Shown here: in pieces, positions 37,089 through 45,659 of the stretch | Layout: every line of letters begins with the position of its first letter | How positions within the stretch are numbered: position 1 is the first letter of the stretch | Assembly: GCF_033344935.1 (NCBI RefSeq) | Contig: NZ_JAWPMM010000001.1 | Span: 2,776,001 to 2,840,000, forward strand | DNA: 64,000 bases | Direction: 5' to 3' | Source of the DNA: Reichenbachiella sp. | Lineage (GTDB): Bacteria > Bacteroidota > Bacteroidia > Cytophagales > Cyclobacteriaceae | Translations under genes and position numbers: made by a program | The notes under the pieces: generated by a model | The model's input: only the letters and a program-made list of their open reading frames with translations | The model's database searches: none | Told to the model about the DNA's origin: nothing

Positions 37089-38117
37089 TCAATTAAACGG
37101 ATAAAATATAGATGCACCGATGCTATCCTTCTTCGTGATTTTCAGGTCCTTGCTGCCCACTCCTCCACAGAAGTAATGCATTACTGATTTCGGATCATAA
37201 TCTGACAATTCAATGGTATTATTCATATTTTCACTCGGACAGATTGCTGGAGCACCAGATCGTATATGTTCATGTCGAAAACCTAACACGTGTCCCAGCT
37301 CATGTCTGAGTACGCCCGGTTTACTGAAATCAGAAGTGAAAAATGTAAAATCAATAAGTATCTTTCTTCGGTATTTGGGATAATATGGAAAGAAAGCCTT
37401 GGCTATAAAAGTCCCTGAATTTACCTTCTTGATAACAAAGGTTAACTCTTGGGGATTGTCAGATGCATTCAGTTGATCATCCAAGTCTGATCGATGCGTA
37501 AAGGCAACGTTGCATATTCTTGACCAGTCCTCGGTGGCCTCTGACATATAGGCTATAAGATTATTGTATTCCGCTTCAGAAAAGGTCTGCTTGATAATCG
37601 AATAACTGATGTTCTCTGGATTATGGATTTTCGAAAACTGTCCGCCAATGACTACTCCTACCAGTTTTTCTTGCTGAAATAGGGTGTCCTTATTGTAAAA
37701 ATTGACGGATGACACATATTGTATCATTTCATCATAATCAAAGAGTAAGTCACCCTCGGCCACAAAATACATGACTTTATCCACCATTACAGTATCATAT
37801 ACTTCCAGCAAAGATTTTATAGACAAATCTTCAACTTCAGCAGGATTAGTAGTTATGAGTGATTTCAGAGTCGCTCCCCTATAGCTTTCAGCATCTTTGT
37901 TAACGAACGTCATAAAATTTGAGGCATTTTCAACATTAGAGCCAAAATTATCCCCAGTGGAATAACTCTCTAGGGATGAGATCACAGTTTTGTTTTCAGC
38001 AATATCAAACAATCGTTTGGCCTTTGCTGCTGGAACTAGCGTTTGATCATTTACTACTTGAGAAGTACAAGCAGTAAATGCAAACATCAGGATATAGGTT
38101 GAAATTATGGTTTTCAT
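37089..38117 (-). CDS. Astacin-like metzincin metalloprotease lipoprotein
   Basis: 342 residues. Lipoprotein signal ending in FAFTAC (Cys17). A long unrecognised N-terminal part is followed by the zinc motif LRHELGHVLGFRHEHIR (His272, Glu273, His276, His282) and a Met-turn SVMHYFCGG, both as in astacin/M12A enzymes. It is probably anchored in a membrane on the periplasmic or outer face. It is the last gene of a minus-strand group; the lipoprotein at 38139 is 21 bp upstream. Confidence 0.87.
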   Translation of the reverse strand: MKTIISTYILMFAFTACTSQVVNDQTLVPAAKAKRLFDIAENKTVISSLESYSTGDNFGSNVENASNFMTFVNKDAESYRGATLKSLITTNPAEVEDLSIKSLLEVYDTVMVDKVMYFVAEGDLLFDYDEMIQYVSSVNFYNKDTLFQQEKLVGVVIGGQFSKIHNPENISYSIIKQTFSEAEYNNLIAYMSEATEDWSRICNVAFTHRSDLDDQLNASDNPQELTFVIKKVNSGTFIAKAFFPYYPKYRRKILIDFTFFTSDFSKPGVLRHELGHVLGFRHEHIRSGAPAICPSENMNNTIELSDYDPKSVMHYFCGGVGSKDLKITKKDSIGASIFYPFN

Positions 38118-38138
38118 GGTTATTTGGATTTTGTAAGG

Positions 38139-39239
38139 TTATTTATTTTCATCTTTCGGTAATATGATGGATCCGGATATTCCAATAGTTGGATTCTTAG
38201 ATTCTTCCTTTTTAGGTTCAGAAGAAGTTGCGGGCCAATTAACTCTTGAATAAAAACTATTAACAGGGTCAAAAGGGATGGCTGTACCATCTTTGGGGCT
38301 ATAACATGGACTGCTGCATAATGTTTTTGTAAACGTATATAAATACCCTTTTTCTTGAATGATTAAGTTGTACACGACTGGCTTTGTTTCCGGTAGTGTT
38401 ACTGGAGCACCAAATGCTTCTGCATCTTGAAGCTCATCCTTATCAGCCTCTATTTCGGCTACTTTCACACTGGCCAGAGGAGCTGCCAACCCTGTAGCAA
38501 TGGCCCCTAGCGAACTCACGAGTTCGTCAATTTGATTATCCGCTGTAGCTGTAGCTTCAGTCAAAATACCTTTTTCGGTAAGCTTTTGACTCAATGATGC
38601 CGAACCAAAATAAGGCATATTAGCATTCAGGTAATAAGTTGTGTTATAATCAATCTCAAGACTGGAAGTAATGGAGTTGGAAACGATTAGTTCTTGTAGA
38701 CTCGATGTGTCTTCTTGAGGGTGATTAGTCCTTTGGTTGATCGAGCGTATAGTGTCTATTATTTTTGCAACCAAATCGTTGATTTCAATTTCTTGATTAA
38801 CTTGATTTCGAGCGGATTGTTCAAATAACTGCTTAATTTTATCCTCCTTTGAACTTCTAGTACTTTTCTTACCTGGAAGAGTTTGTCTAATACTGTTAAT
38901 CTCATAAACCAACTGACGTTGTGCCATTTTATAAGACGAACTTAAGGAATTTAGTCTATCCATCAGTTCAATGGCCGAGTCCAGTCCTTCGTCATTAATC
39001 GGCACCTCACGGCTTATCAAAACAGTTTTTTTGTCTCCTTCTTCTTTTACAAAAGTGACTGCATTCCATTTGTACAAATACTGGGTTTGCTTCTTTAAAA
39101 CCTCAGTTTGAGTATAAAATGGTATTCCTTTAGTTTTTTCGGCCCCTTGATGTACTTTCAGCAGCGGAGCGCAGGACGGAATCAGAATAAAAGATAAAAG
39201 GATAATACCTCCGAATGATAGGTTACAAATTGGTCTCAT
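38139..39239 (-). CDS. Unknown lipoprotein
   Basis: 366 residues with a lipoprotein signal (SFILIPSCAPLL, Cys23). The middle is strongly helical and charged (about 100-170), with likely coiled coil, and the C-terminus has a paired-cysteine segment (TKTLCSSPCYSPKDG). The protein shows no enzymatic motif and its family is not recognised. Tight spacing with the astacin-like gene suggests co-expression, perhaps as an inhibitor, partner or envelope anchor; this is inference. Confidence 0.7.
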   Translation of the reverse strand: MRPICNLSFGGIILLSFILIPSCAPLLKVHQGAEKTKGIPFYTQTEVLKKQTQYLYKWNAVTFVKEEGDKKTVLISREVPINDEGLDSAIELMDRLNSLSSSYKMAQRQLVYEINSIRQTLPGKKSTRSSKEDKIKQLFEQSARNQVNQEIEINDLVAKIIDTIRSINQRTNHPQEDTSSLQELIVSNSITSSLEIDYNTTYYLNANMPYFGSASLSQKLTEKGILTEATATADNQIDELVSSLGAIATGLAAPLASVKVAEIEADKDELQDAEAFGAPVTLPETKPVVYNLIIQEKGYLYTFTKTLCSSPCYSPKDGTAIPFDPVNSFYSRVNWPATSSEPKKEESKNPTIGISGSIILPKDENK

Positions 39240-39283
39240 GGTTATAAAATTTTATAGGTTTAAACATTTTTTTACTGAATATT

Positions 39284-39670
39284 TTAGAACGTCATCAATA
39301 AAAGCGTACACAAAAAGAAAAAGACGGCAATGGCTGAGTTCCAGATAGCATAAGCCACTACTGAAATAACCACCATAAATCCACTAATGTTAAATGGTCT
39401 TTCGTCAGATTGAAAGGAATTGCTGAACATACGCAACAAAAGAACCATGATCATGCTAGCATAGGGTAGCCACAGGGGGGGAGTACCTATGGTGCTTGTC
39501 ATTACCTGAATGCCAAAAAAGGTCATAATCACCTCTGGTGGTAGAATGACGATAACCTTTTGAAGGAAATGGTGGACATCTTGTTTAAAGCCTAATCGCA
39601 AAGGCTTTATTTCCACATGAGGTAGTTTCAATAAGGCACCTGGCAATTTTATTCTAAGACTTTCTTTCAT
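39284..39670 (-). CDS. Small integral membrane protein, unknown
   Basis: 128 residues. A charged amphipathic N-terminal part (about 1-40) precedes three likely membrane helices: VIVILPPEVIMTFFGIQV, LWLPYASMIMVLLLRMF and FMVVISVVAYAIWNSAIAVFFFLCTLLLM. No family recognised. It is first in the minus-strand group, with 44 bp to the lipoprotein, and divergent from the response regulator across the palindrome-containing region. Confidence 0.65.
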   Translation of the reverse strand: MKESLRIKLPGALLKLPHVEIKPLRLGFKQDVHHFLQKVIVILPPEVIMTFFGIQVMTSTIGTPPLWLPYASMIMVLLLRMFSNSFQSDERPFNISGFMVVISVVAYAIWNSAIAVFFFLCTLLLMTF

Positions 39671-39748
39671 ATCGATTTGTATTAAAATAATTCAACACAA
39701 ACATGATGATAGCCAGAGGCCTGATCAAGGTGAAAAAACACGTATTGG

Positions 39749-39816
39749 ATACGGGAAAATTCCCGTATTTCAAGAAATTGTATCAAAAAAATCGCAATAC
39801 GGGAAATTTCCCCTTA
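39749..39816. promoter_or_regulatory. Two copies of a palindromic operator candidate
   Basis: ATACGGGAAAATTCCCGTAT (39749-39768) is a near-perfect palindrome, and a related imperfect copy ATACGGGAAATTTCCCCTTA lies at 39797-39816, 48 bp further. They sit in the 225-bp gap between the divergent membrane-protein gene (minus) and the response-regulator gene (plus). They look like binding sites for a dimeric regulator, plausibly the adjacent NarL-type protein acting on itself and on the astacin operon. Confidence 0.6.
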
Positions 39817-39895
39817 CATTAAGGAGTAGAAAGAATTAGTCTTGCTTTAAGTGTTTGAAATGAAAACCAAATAGCCCAATTACTAGTTGAAGTCC

Positions 39896-40534
39896 ATGAA
39901 TATAAATATCGGTATAGCAGACGACCAGCAGCTTTTTCTCAAATCATTGGGCACACTGATCAATCAATTCAAACATTGTGAGGTAATCGTTGAAGGCATG
40001 CATGGCAAAGATCTTTGGGACAAACTACAACGCCTCCCCAAACTACCAGATATAGTGTTATTAGATGTAAACATGCCTGTGATGGGCGGTATTGCTACAG
40101 CGCAATCTTTAGCCAAAGCCTACCCTGATCTGAAACTGGTCGCCCTTTCTATGAAGGACGATGATGCCACCATCATCAGTATGCTCAAAGCCGGCTGCTG
40201 TGCCTATTTACTTAAAGACATTCATCCAGCAGAACTGGAAATGGCACTGAAAGAGATTCACGAGAAAGGTTTCTACAATGCAGACACGGATAATATCAGG
40301 TACCGTAGAATGCTCACCAACGATCAGTCACTTACTGTTGAGCTCTCAGATATGGAATTGGCTTTTTTGCAATATGCCTGCAGTGACTTAACTTATAAGC
40401 AGATCGCGAGCGAAATGAACAAGGCCGTACGAACCGTAGACGGCTATCGGGAATCTGTATTTCAAAAATTCAAAGTACAAAGCCGCGTAGGCATGGCCAT
40501 GGAAGCCATCAGAAGAGAATTAGTAACTATTTAA
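39896..40534 (+). CDS. NarL/FixJ-family response regulator
   Basis: 212 residues from the ATG at 39896 (a TTG at 39887 is in frame). Receiver domain: IADDQQLFLKSLG acidic pair, phospho-acceptor Asp57 in IVLLDVNMPVMGG, and Lys in AYLLKDIHPAE. C-terminal LuxR-type HTH: LTYKQIASEMNKAVRTVDGYRESVFQ. It is a likely partner of the HisKA_3-type kinase encoded at 42140-45181, which belongs to the family that pairs with NarL regulators. A gene for a small protein follows after 22 bp. Confidence 0.92.
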   Translation: MNINIGIADDQQLFLKSLGTLINQFKHCEVIVEGMHGKDLWDKLQRLPKLPDIVLLDVNMPVMGGIATAQSLAKAYPDLKLVALSMKDDDATIISMLKAGCCAYLLKDIHPAELEMALKEIHEKGFYNADTDNIRYRRMLTNDQSLTVELSDMELAFLQYACSDLTYKQIASEMNKAVRTVDGYRESVFQKFKVQSRVGMAMEAIRRELVTI

Positions 40535-40556
40535 TTTATAACTTAAATAATATATT

Positions 40557-40904
40557 ATGGAATTGGATGCACGTTTAAAACTAAATGATCCGTTGTTCGT
40601 CAAAGATGAACAAAACAATTATGTCAAAATAACCAGACACGATGATCCAAAAAAACTCAATCTCACAATAAACCTTACCATTGACTTTATGGATGCAGCA
40701 CCAGAAACAGGAAATGCTTCTTTGGATTCATTAATAGAGAATAATTTCAGAGATATAGAGTTTGATTCAAACCTCATTGGAAATAAAGGACATGATAACG
40801 GGCTACTTGAGTTAAGAAAAAAAGACCCAAGTAAAAACGAGGGAAGTTCGGAACTTCTATTGAAGTTACTTTTAGATCCAAAAATTCCGTATAGCGGAGG
40901 TTGA
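40557..40904 (+). CDS. Unknown 115-residue acidic protein
   Basis: No signal peptide, membrane helix or known motif. The sequence is charged and moderately acidic (NLTINLTIDFMDAAPETG, then ELRKKDPSKNEGSSELL). It follows the response regulator by 22 bp and is probably co-transcribed. It is convergent with the clostripain-like gene, 10 bp apart. Its function is unknown; a secreted or substrate role cannot be argued from sequence. Confidence 0.55.
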   Translation: MELDARLKLNDPLFVKDEQNNYVKITRHDDPKKLNLTINLTIDFMDAAPETGNASLDSLIENNFRDIEFDSNLIGNKGHDNGLLELRKKDPSKNEGSSELLLKLLLDPKIPYSGG

Positions 40905-40914
40905 TTGTATAAAA

Positions 40915-42141
40915 TTAGTTGGGAGATTGCTCTATTTTATTCATTAATTGTCCCCAGCGATTCTCTAAAGCAAATTCAGTTGAATTCATAAAACGATCCA
41001 TTCTCTTCTTTTTAAAGAAGAAGAGTGGATCCCAAGTCAACTTAACAGAAAATGGTGTGTAAGTACTCATACCATAGTGAGATTTATACTTGCAATGAAC
41101 GGCATCATCCAATTTCACAAATGAATCTATTATCATTCCATAAAATTTTGGTATTAGTTCATCTAATATTGATCTTTCATTTTCATTTCCGAATTGGTAA
41201 ATTTGATTTAGTAAAGAGAAGAAGTCAATAAATCCTTTCGATTCATGGACTGATTGAGCTTCTTCGAAAATGGTATTCAATAAATCAGTCCCCTCAAGTT
41301 CTATTCTTTTTTCAAGTTCATCTGCAAGTAACTCTAGTAGGCCAGAAATAGACTCGACCATGGAAAGGTGACACACCGAAATTGAAACATCATCATCAAT
41401 CTCATCCTTGGTTCTATGAAATTTTTCTATAATTATCCTGCTCAAGAGTTTGGCATCCATCTCAGGATGATTAGCAAGAACCGAAAAAAATTCACCATAG
41501 CGGTATTCATCAAAACCAAGTTCTGTCTGTGGTGCCACTAAATATTCAACACAATTTCTTAATGAATAGGCTGTATCAATATTTTGCATGTAACAATTCA
41601 TCATAACCAATAAATCGACTTTCACACCTCCTAAAGCCCCTTCAATAGCTTGTCTTAACTCCTTCATGCTAAGGATCTGTTTTGTGCTCTGATCTCCATC
41701 ATAACCTGGAACTTTGCCTATACTTTCAAAAATTCCAAATCCATCACCGTGATCCCACGTAAACAACAGATATTTTTTTGCATAGTTTTTATTTAATACT
41801 TCCTTTTTAAAGTAAGACTTGACGTGATCAGGGTGAGAAATATCAAATTTGTTATTTTCTGCAACCACTTTAAGTCTATTTTTCCTCAACGATTGATCCA
41901 TCTCCAATTTAAAAAATGCCGTGGTATTTTTATTTTTTGCTGGTAAGTCCAAATCACTTTCGTCAAATTCCAATAGAGCGTCCAGATAAGTTCTGTCAAA
42001 ATTTATAGCAAAGAGTACGTTGATGTATGGGGCAAAGTCTATGGATTCAATGGGTCTAAGTAAATTGAATAACCTTCTAAGGTCCTTAGAAGGAATTGAC
42101 TTAACCAAAAAGAAAATTGTCCATTCCTTTTTAATTGACAT
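40915..42141 (-). CDS. Clostripain-like (C11, clan CD) cysteine peptidase, no export signal
   Basis: 408 residues. The start KKEWTIFFLVKS resembles the first strand of C11 proteases. The catalytic dyad is visible as His131 in LLFTWDHGDGFG and Cys183 in LLVMMNCYMQNID, in the family's order and spacing, followed by YLVAPQTELGFDEY. Most C11 enzymes are exported zymogens cut after Lys/Arg; here no signal peptide is present, so it should be cytoplasmic. Its ATG overlaps by two bases the ATG of the divergent kinase. It may be a regulated intracellular protease. Confidence 0.85.
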   Translation of the reverse strand: MSIKKEWTIFFLVKSIPSKDLRRLFNLLRPIESIDFAPYINVLFAINFDRTYLDALLEFDESDLDLPAKNKNTTAFFKLEMDQSLRKNRLKVVAENNKFDISHPDHVKSYFKKEVLNKNYAKKYLLFTWDHGDGFGIFESIGKVPGYDGDQSTKQILSMKELRQAIEGALGGVKVDLLVMMNCYMQNIDTAYSLRNCVEYLVAPQTELGFDEYRYGEFFSVLANHPEMDAKLLSRIIIEKFHRTKDEIDDDVSISVCHLSMVESISGLLELLADELEKRIELEGTDLLNTIFEEAQSVHESKGFIDFFSLLNQIYQFGNENERSILDELIPKFYGMIIDSFVKLDDAVHCKYKSHYGMSTYTPFSVKLTWDPLFFFKKKRMDRFMNSTEFALENRWGQLMNKIEQSPN

Positions 42142-45100
42142 GTGCTATTTGTTTATTTTAAGCCTGTTGAATCTTCTAATCAAATATTGCTACTCGTTTG
42201 TGCTTATAGCGTGCATTCTCAATACTGCTTATAGCCAAAATGTGAAGTTTGTTAAACTTAACGAATTTAATCTAAACCATGGCCTTGCAAGTAATCATAT
42301 CACCAAAATTGTAACAGATAGATATGATCATATATGGGTCGGAACACAAGAAGGACTTAATCTATTCGATGGAAAAGAGTTTCGGACCTTTTCTAATCAG
42401 TCCCAATCAAAACACAATATTCAGGGAAGTCTGGTTCAAGATCTGGTTATGGATACCGTCAGGTCATTAATCTGGGTTCAGACGGCTTATGCCAGCATCA
42501 GTGCCATTGACATAACAAGTCGAACTATTTCCAAGTCAATAATATTGGATCATAAGCAAAAATCATTCGCAGAACAGTGGGTAAGGTGTATTGATGTTCA
42601 GGGAGATGTTTTGTGGATTGGTGGACTCGATGCACTTTCTGCTTATCATATCCCTACAGACTCATTTCTAAGAATTGAAAAAATTGAAAAACAACTAGAA
42701 ACAACTAAGTACAATATTTCTAAAATATTACATGATGATTATAATAGAGTTTGGCTATTTAATGAGGGTAATGGAATTCAGTTGATTAACGATTCAAGAG
42801 AAACGATAATTCCAATCAATATTCAAAAATTAAAAGAAAAGCAAAATGTCCTATTTCGTGATGCTATCATAGTGAAAAACAACATATTCGTTGCTTCAAC
42901 CATTGGATTAATACACCTCAATATTGGTGAATCATCTAGCTCTACAATCAAAATTATAGATAGCCCCGATGTTTTAAGTGACATTGAGGTACGTGCGATA
43001 GAACCTATATCCAATAACCAATTGCTCATTTCTACATCTCAAGCAATATTCATTTATCATCTAATTACAAAAAAAGTCACCCAGTTGATTGATGAGAAAG
43101 TTAAAGGCAATTCTATCTCCGGTATATTTGAAATTTCTTCAAATCCTTTAGACAATCTAATTTGGGTTGGAACTCAATCTGGATTAAGCTCCTTTGCTTT
43201 AACGGACAAAACATTCTCGCCTTACCCCCTGTTGTACATAAAAAACTTAAAATTAAGTACTCTATATTCACTTCTACCCACATCAAAACGAGAAGTGTTG
43301 GTTGGTAGTAACAACAGCCTTTTCTCTGTTGATCTTATTACTCAAAACATAGATGTTTTGGATACAACAAATACAAATCTTCTTCTTTTCAGAGACAACT
43401 CAGAAGATATTGTAATTTCCAATTCAAATCAAATTTCAAGGCTAAAAAGAGCTAATGCAACTCCAAACAAGTATTTGATAGAAGAACATCCGTACAACCA
43501 CGGTCTAAAAGATGATTTTTTTAACTCAGCAATAAACTACAATGATTCTATACTTATACTATCCAGCGTACTTCAAAAGGGACTAACCGTATGGAATACT
43601 AGATGCAATAGCTTTACGACATATCATCAGGATTCCATTGGATCTGAGGTAAATGGATTGCGAAAAATAAATAATTTATTCAAGAACCGAGATAAAAATG
43701 TACTTATCCTAACAGACAATTCTATTGTGCAATTTAACCCCTTAAACCAAACCAATCGAACCTATGTTATACACAACTCCAAGAATAACGAAACGCTCAC
43801 CAACTTTATGGATATAACTGAAGTAGGGAGCAGTTACTTTATAGGAAGTTATGGCGATGGGCTAATCGAAACTGACAGAGAGTTTAACATCAAGAGAATT
43901 CATACTACCAAAGATGGCCTAAGCAATAATTGCGTTTATCGCATCTTTAACATCGAAAATAAAAAACTATTGATGACCACAAACAATGGATTATCAATCC
44001 TGGATTTAAAATCAAAAAAAATTAAAACTTATTATGAAGGCGATGGTTTGCATGGCAATGGATTTGAACAACTCTGTGGCTATCAAAAAGACAACAAGAT
44101 CTATGTAGGTGGCCCAGGAGGGTTTACGATCGTAAATACTGACCTCCTTCCCGATTCAAGTGTAGCTCCAATCCTCTATCCTACGGGTATCACCATCAAT
44201 ACACCCGATGGTAAGATTGACAGTACCCATTTGGAAATGTCTTCGTTTACGATACCCAACGATGCCTTTAAAACCACCCTTAAGTTTGTATCGCCAGATT
44301 ATAAAAACCCAGATCGCATGAAGTATCGCTATAAAATTGACGAGCTGAGTGAGGAATGGGTGGAGCTTGGTAATCAAAATTTTGTTGACTTGATCGGTGT
44401 AAACCCTGGAAAATATCACTTTGAAGTGATAGCGACCAATTCTGAAGGAACAGACAGTGAGCCCCTTAAAATGACGCTAGATTTCCTGCCTAAGTGGTAT
44501 CAGACCACCTGGTTTAAGGTATTGCTATTGCTGTTGGTAGCTGGCTTGGTGTATTGGGTACAACGTTACCGTATGGTCCAGATTAAAAAACAGCAAACCA
44601 TCCGAAAAGAGATTGCCAATGACCTTCATGATGATATAGGCAGCACATTGAACTCATTAAAAATATTTGCCCACTTGGCTCAAAGTGATAAGAACAACAA
44701 AAGCCATATCGAACAAATAGAAGAATCTATTTCCGAGGCCACTGTTGGTCTGCGCGATATGATATGGGTCTTGGAGGATGAACAAGATTCTGTATATGAA
44801 ATCATGGAGAGAATCAAGAAGTTCGCCTCACCTATCTGCATGGCCCATGACATCGAGTTTGTAGGTACTGTAAACGCCACCTCAGAAAAGCCCATTCCTA
44901 AGAAAATCAAACGTAACATTTTCTTAGTCGCTAAAGAGTGTATCAACAACAGCGTGAAATATGCCGAATGTTCCAGAATTGAGGTGGTTTTGGCTTATTC
45001 CAAATCAAAACTACAACTTACTATTGAGGATAATGGCAAAGGTTTTGACTGCGATGAAATAACAAAAGGAAAAGGCCTAGATAGCATGGAATACAGAGCC

Positions 45101-45181
45101 AATCAGGTAGAGTTCAATTGTGATATCCAATCCAGAATTGGGTCGGGCACAATAACTACTATGCAGGGAACTATAGGATAA
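42140..45181 (+). CDS. Propeller-type hybrid sensor histidine kinase (HisKA_3)
   Basis: About 1013 residues from ATG 42140 (a TTG at 42167 would also give a signal peptide). Signal segment, two seven-bladed two-component regulator propellers (VTDRYDHIWVGTQEGLNLFDG, LDNLIWVGTQSGLSSF and others, to about residue 680), Y_Y_Y domain (about 700-775, FVSPDYKNPDRMKYRYKI), one membrane helix (about 790-808), HisKA_3 with the phospho-His830 in ANDLHDDIGS, and an HATPase_c with NSVKYAE and IEDNGKGFD. No receiver follows, so a separate regulator (39896) is needed. Periplasmic sensing, probably of glycans or stress. Confidence 0.93.
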   Translation: MCYLFILSLLNLLIKYCYSFVLIACILNTAYSQNVKFVKLNEFNLNHGLASNHITKIVTDRYDHIWVGTQEGLNLFDGKEFRTFSNQSQSKHNIQGSLVQDLVMDTVRSLIWVQTAYASISAIDITSRTISKSIILDHKQKSFAEQWVRCIDVQGDVLWIGGLDALSAYHIPTDSFLRIEKIEKQLETTKYNISKILHDDYNRVWLFNEGNGIQLINDSRETIIPINIQKLKEKQNVLFRDAIIVKNNIFVASTIGLIHLNIGESSSSTIKIIDSPDVLSDIEVRAIEPISNNQLLISTSQAIFIYHLITKKVTQLIDEKVKGNSISGIFEISSNPLDNLIWVGTQSGLSSFALTDKTFSPYPLLYIKNLKLSTLYSLLPTSKREVLVGSNNSLFSVDLITQNIDVLDTTNTNLLLFRDNSEDIVISNSNQISRLKRANATPNKYLIEEHPYNHGLKDDFFNSAINYNDSILILSSVLQKGLTVWNTRCNSFTTYHQDSIGSEVNGLRKINNLFKNRDKNVLILTDNSIVQFNPLNQTNRTYVIHNSKNNETLTNFMDITEVGSSYFIGSYGDGLIETDREFNIKRIHTTKDGLSNNCVYRIFNIENKKLLMTTNNGLSILDLKSKKIKTYYEGDGLHGNGFEQLCGYQKDNKIYVGGPGGFTIVNTDLLPDSSVAPILYPTGITINTPDGKIDSTHLEMSSFTIPNDAFKTTLKFVSPDYKNPDRMKYRYKIDELSEEWVELGNQNFVDLIGVNPGKYHFEVIATNSEGTDSEPLKMTLDFLPKWYQTTWFKVLLLLLVAGLVYWVQRYRMVQIKKQQTIRKEIANDLHDDIGSTLNSLKIFAHLAQSDKNNKSHIEQIEESISEATVGLRDMIWVLEDEQDSVYEIMERIKKFASPICMAHDIEFVGTVNATSEKPIPKKIKRNIFLVAKECINNSVKYAECSRIEVVLAYSKSKLQLTIEDNGKGFDCDEITKGKGLDSMEYRANQVEFNCDIQSRIGSGTITTMQGTIG

Positions 45182-45198
45182 ATTTGACAGGAAACAAG

Positions 45199-45462
45199 CT
45201 ACAGCACCGGAAGAGAAATTCTTGCCTCGGAATACAAGTCATAAACCGCTACCAAAGCTTCTTGACCTGTTGCATAAGGATATAATTCATAAGAGGCTAT
45301 GGATTGACGATCTTCGATGTACACAGGCAGATACTTTTCATCCAAAGCATCCCAAACAATGAGTAAGAAGGCATACCCAATCTTGCTTTCCCTTCCCCTC
45401 TCCAACCAATTCTCAAATTGTTCTTCTTCTAGTGATTTGGGATAATTTGAACCATCAAACAT
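45199..45462 (-). CDS. Unknown 87-residue protein
   Basis: A compact mixed alpha/beta protein with no signal peptide: acidic helix (SLEEEQFENWLERG), a hydrophobic strand (IGYAFLLIVWDAL), a strand LPVYIEDRQ and ELYPYATGQEALVAVYDL. No family is recognised. It is convergent with the kinase gene (17 bp) and 197 bp from the CHAT gene. A frameshifted relative at 36880-37029 shows that the family is duplicated locally on either side of the two-component locus. Confidence 0.65.
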   Translation of the reverse strand: MFDGSNYPKSLEEEQFENWLERGRESKIGYAFLLIVWDALDEKYLPVYIEDRQSIASYELYPYATGQEALVAVYDLYSEARISLPVL

Positions 45463-45659
45463 AATACTTGTACTTGTCCATTTTGTGATTGGCTGGCAAG
45501 ATAGATCAGACTAATTGTTTGAACCAAATGATTTAAAACTTACCTTTGAATAGCGAATCCGCAAGATAATCCACCCATCCAAAATTTTGATTCACTATAT
45601 TTAGCAAATGGTGATATTCCATTAAACCATTTGATTGAAAGATTAAAAACATACATTCA

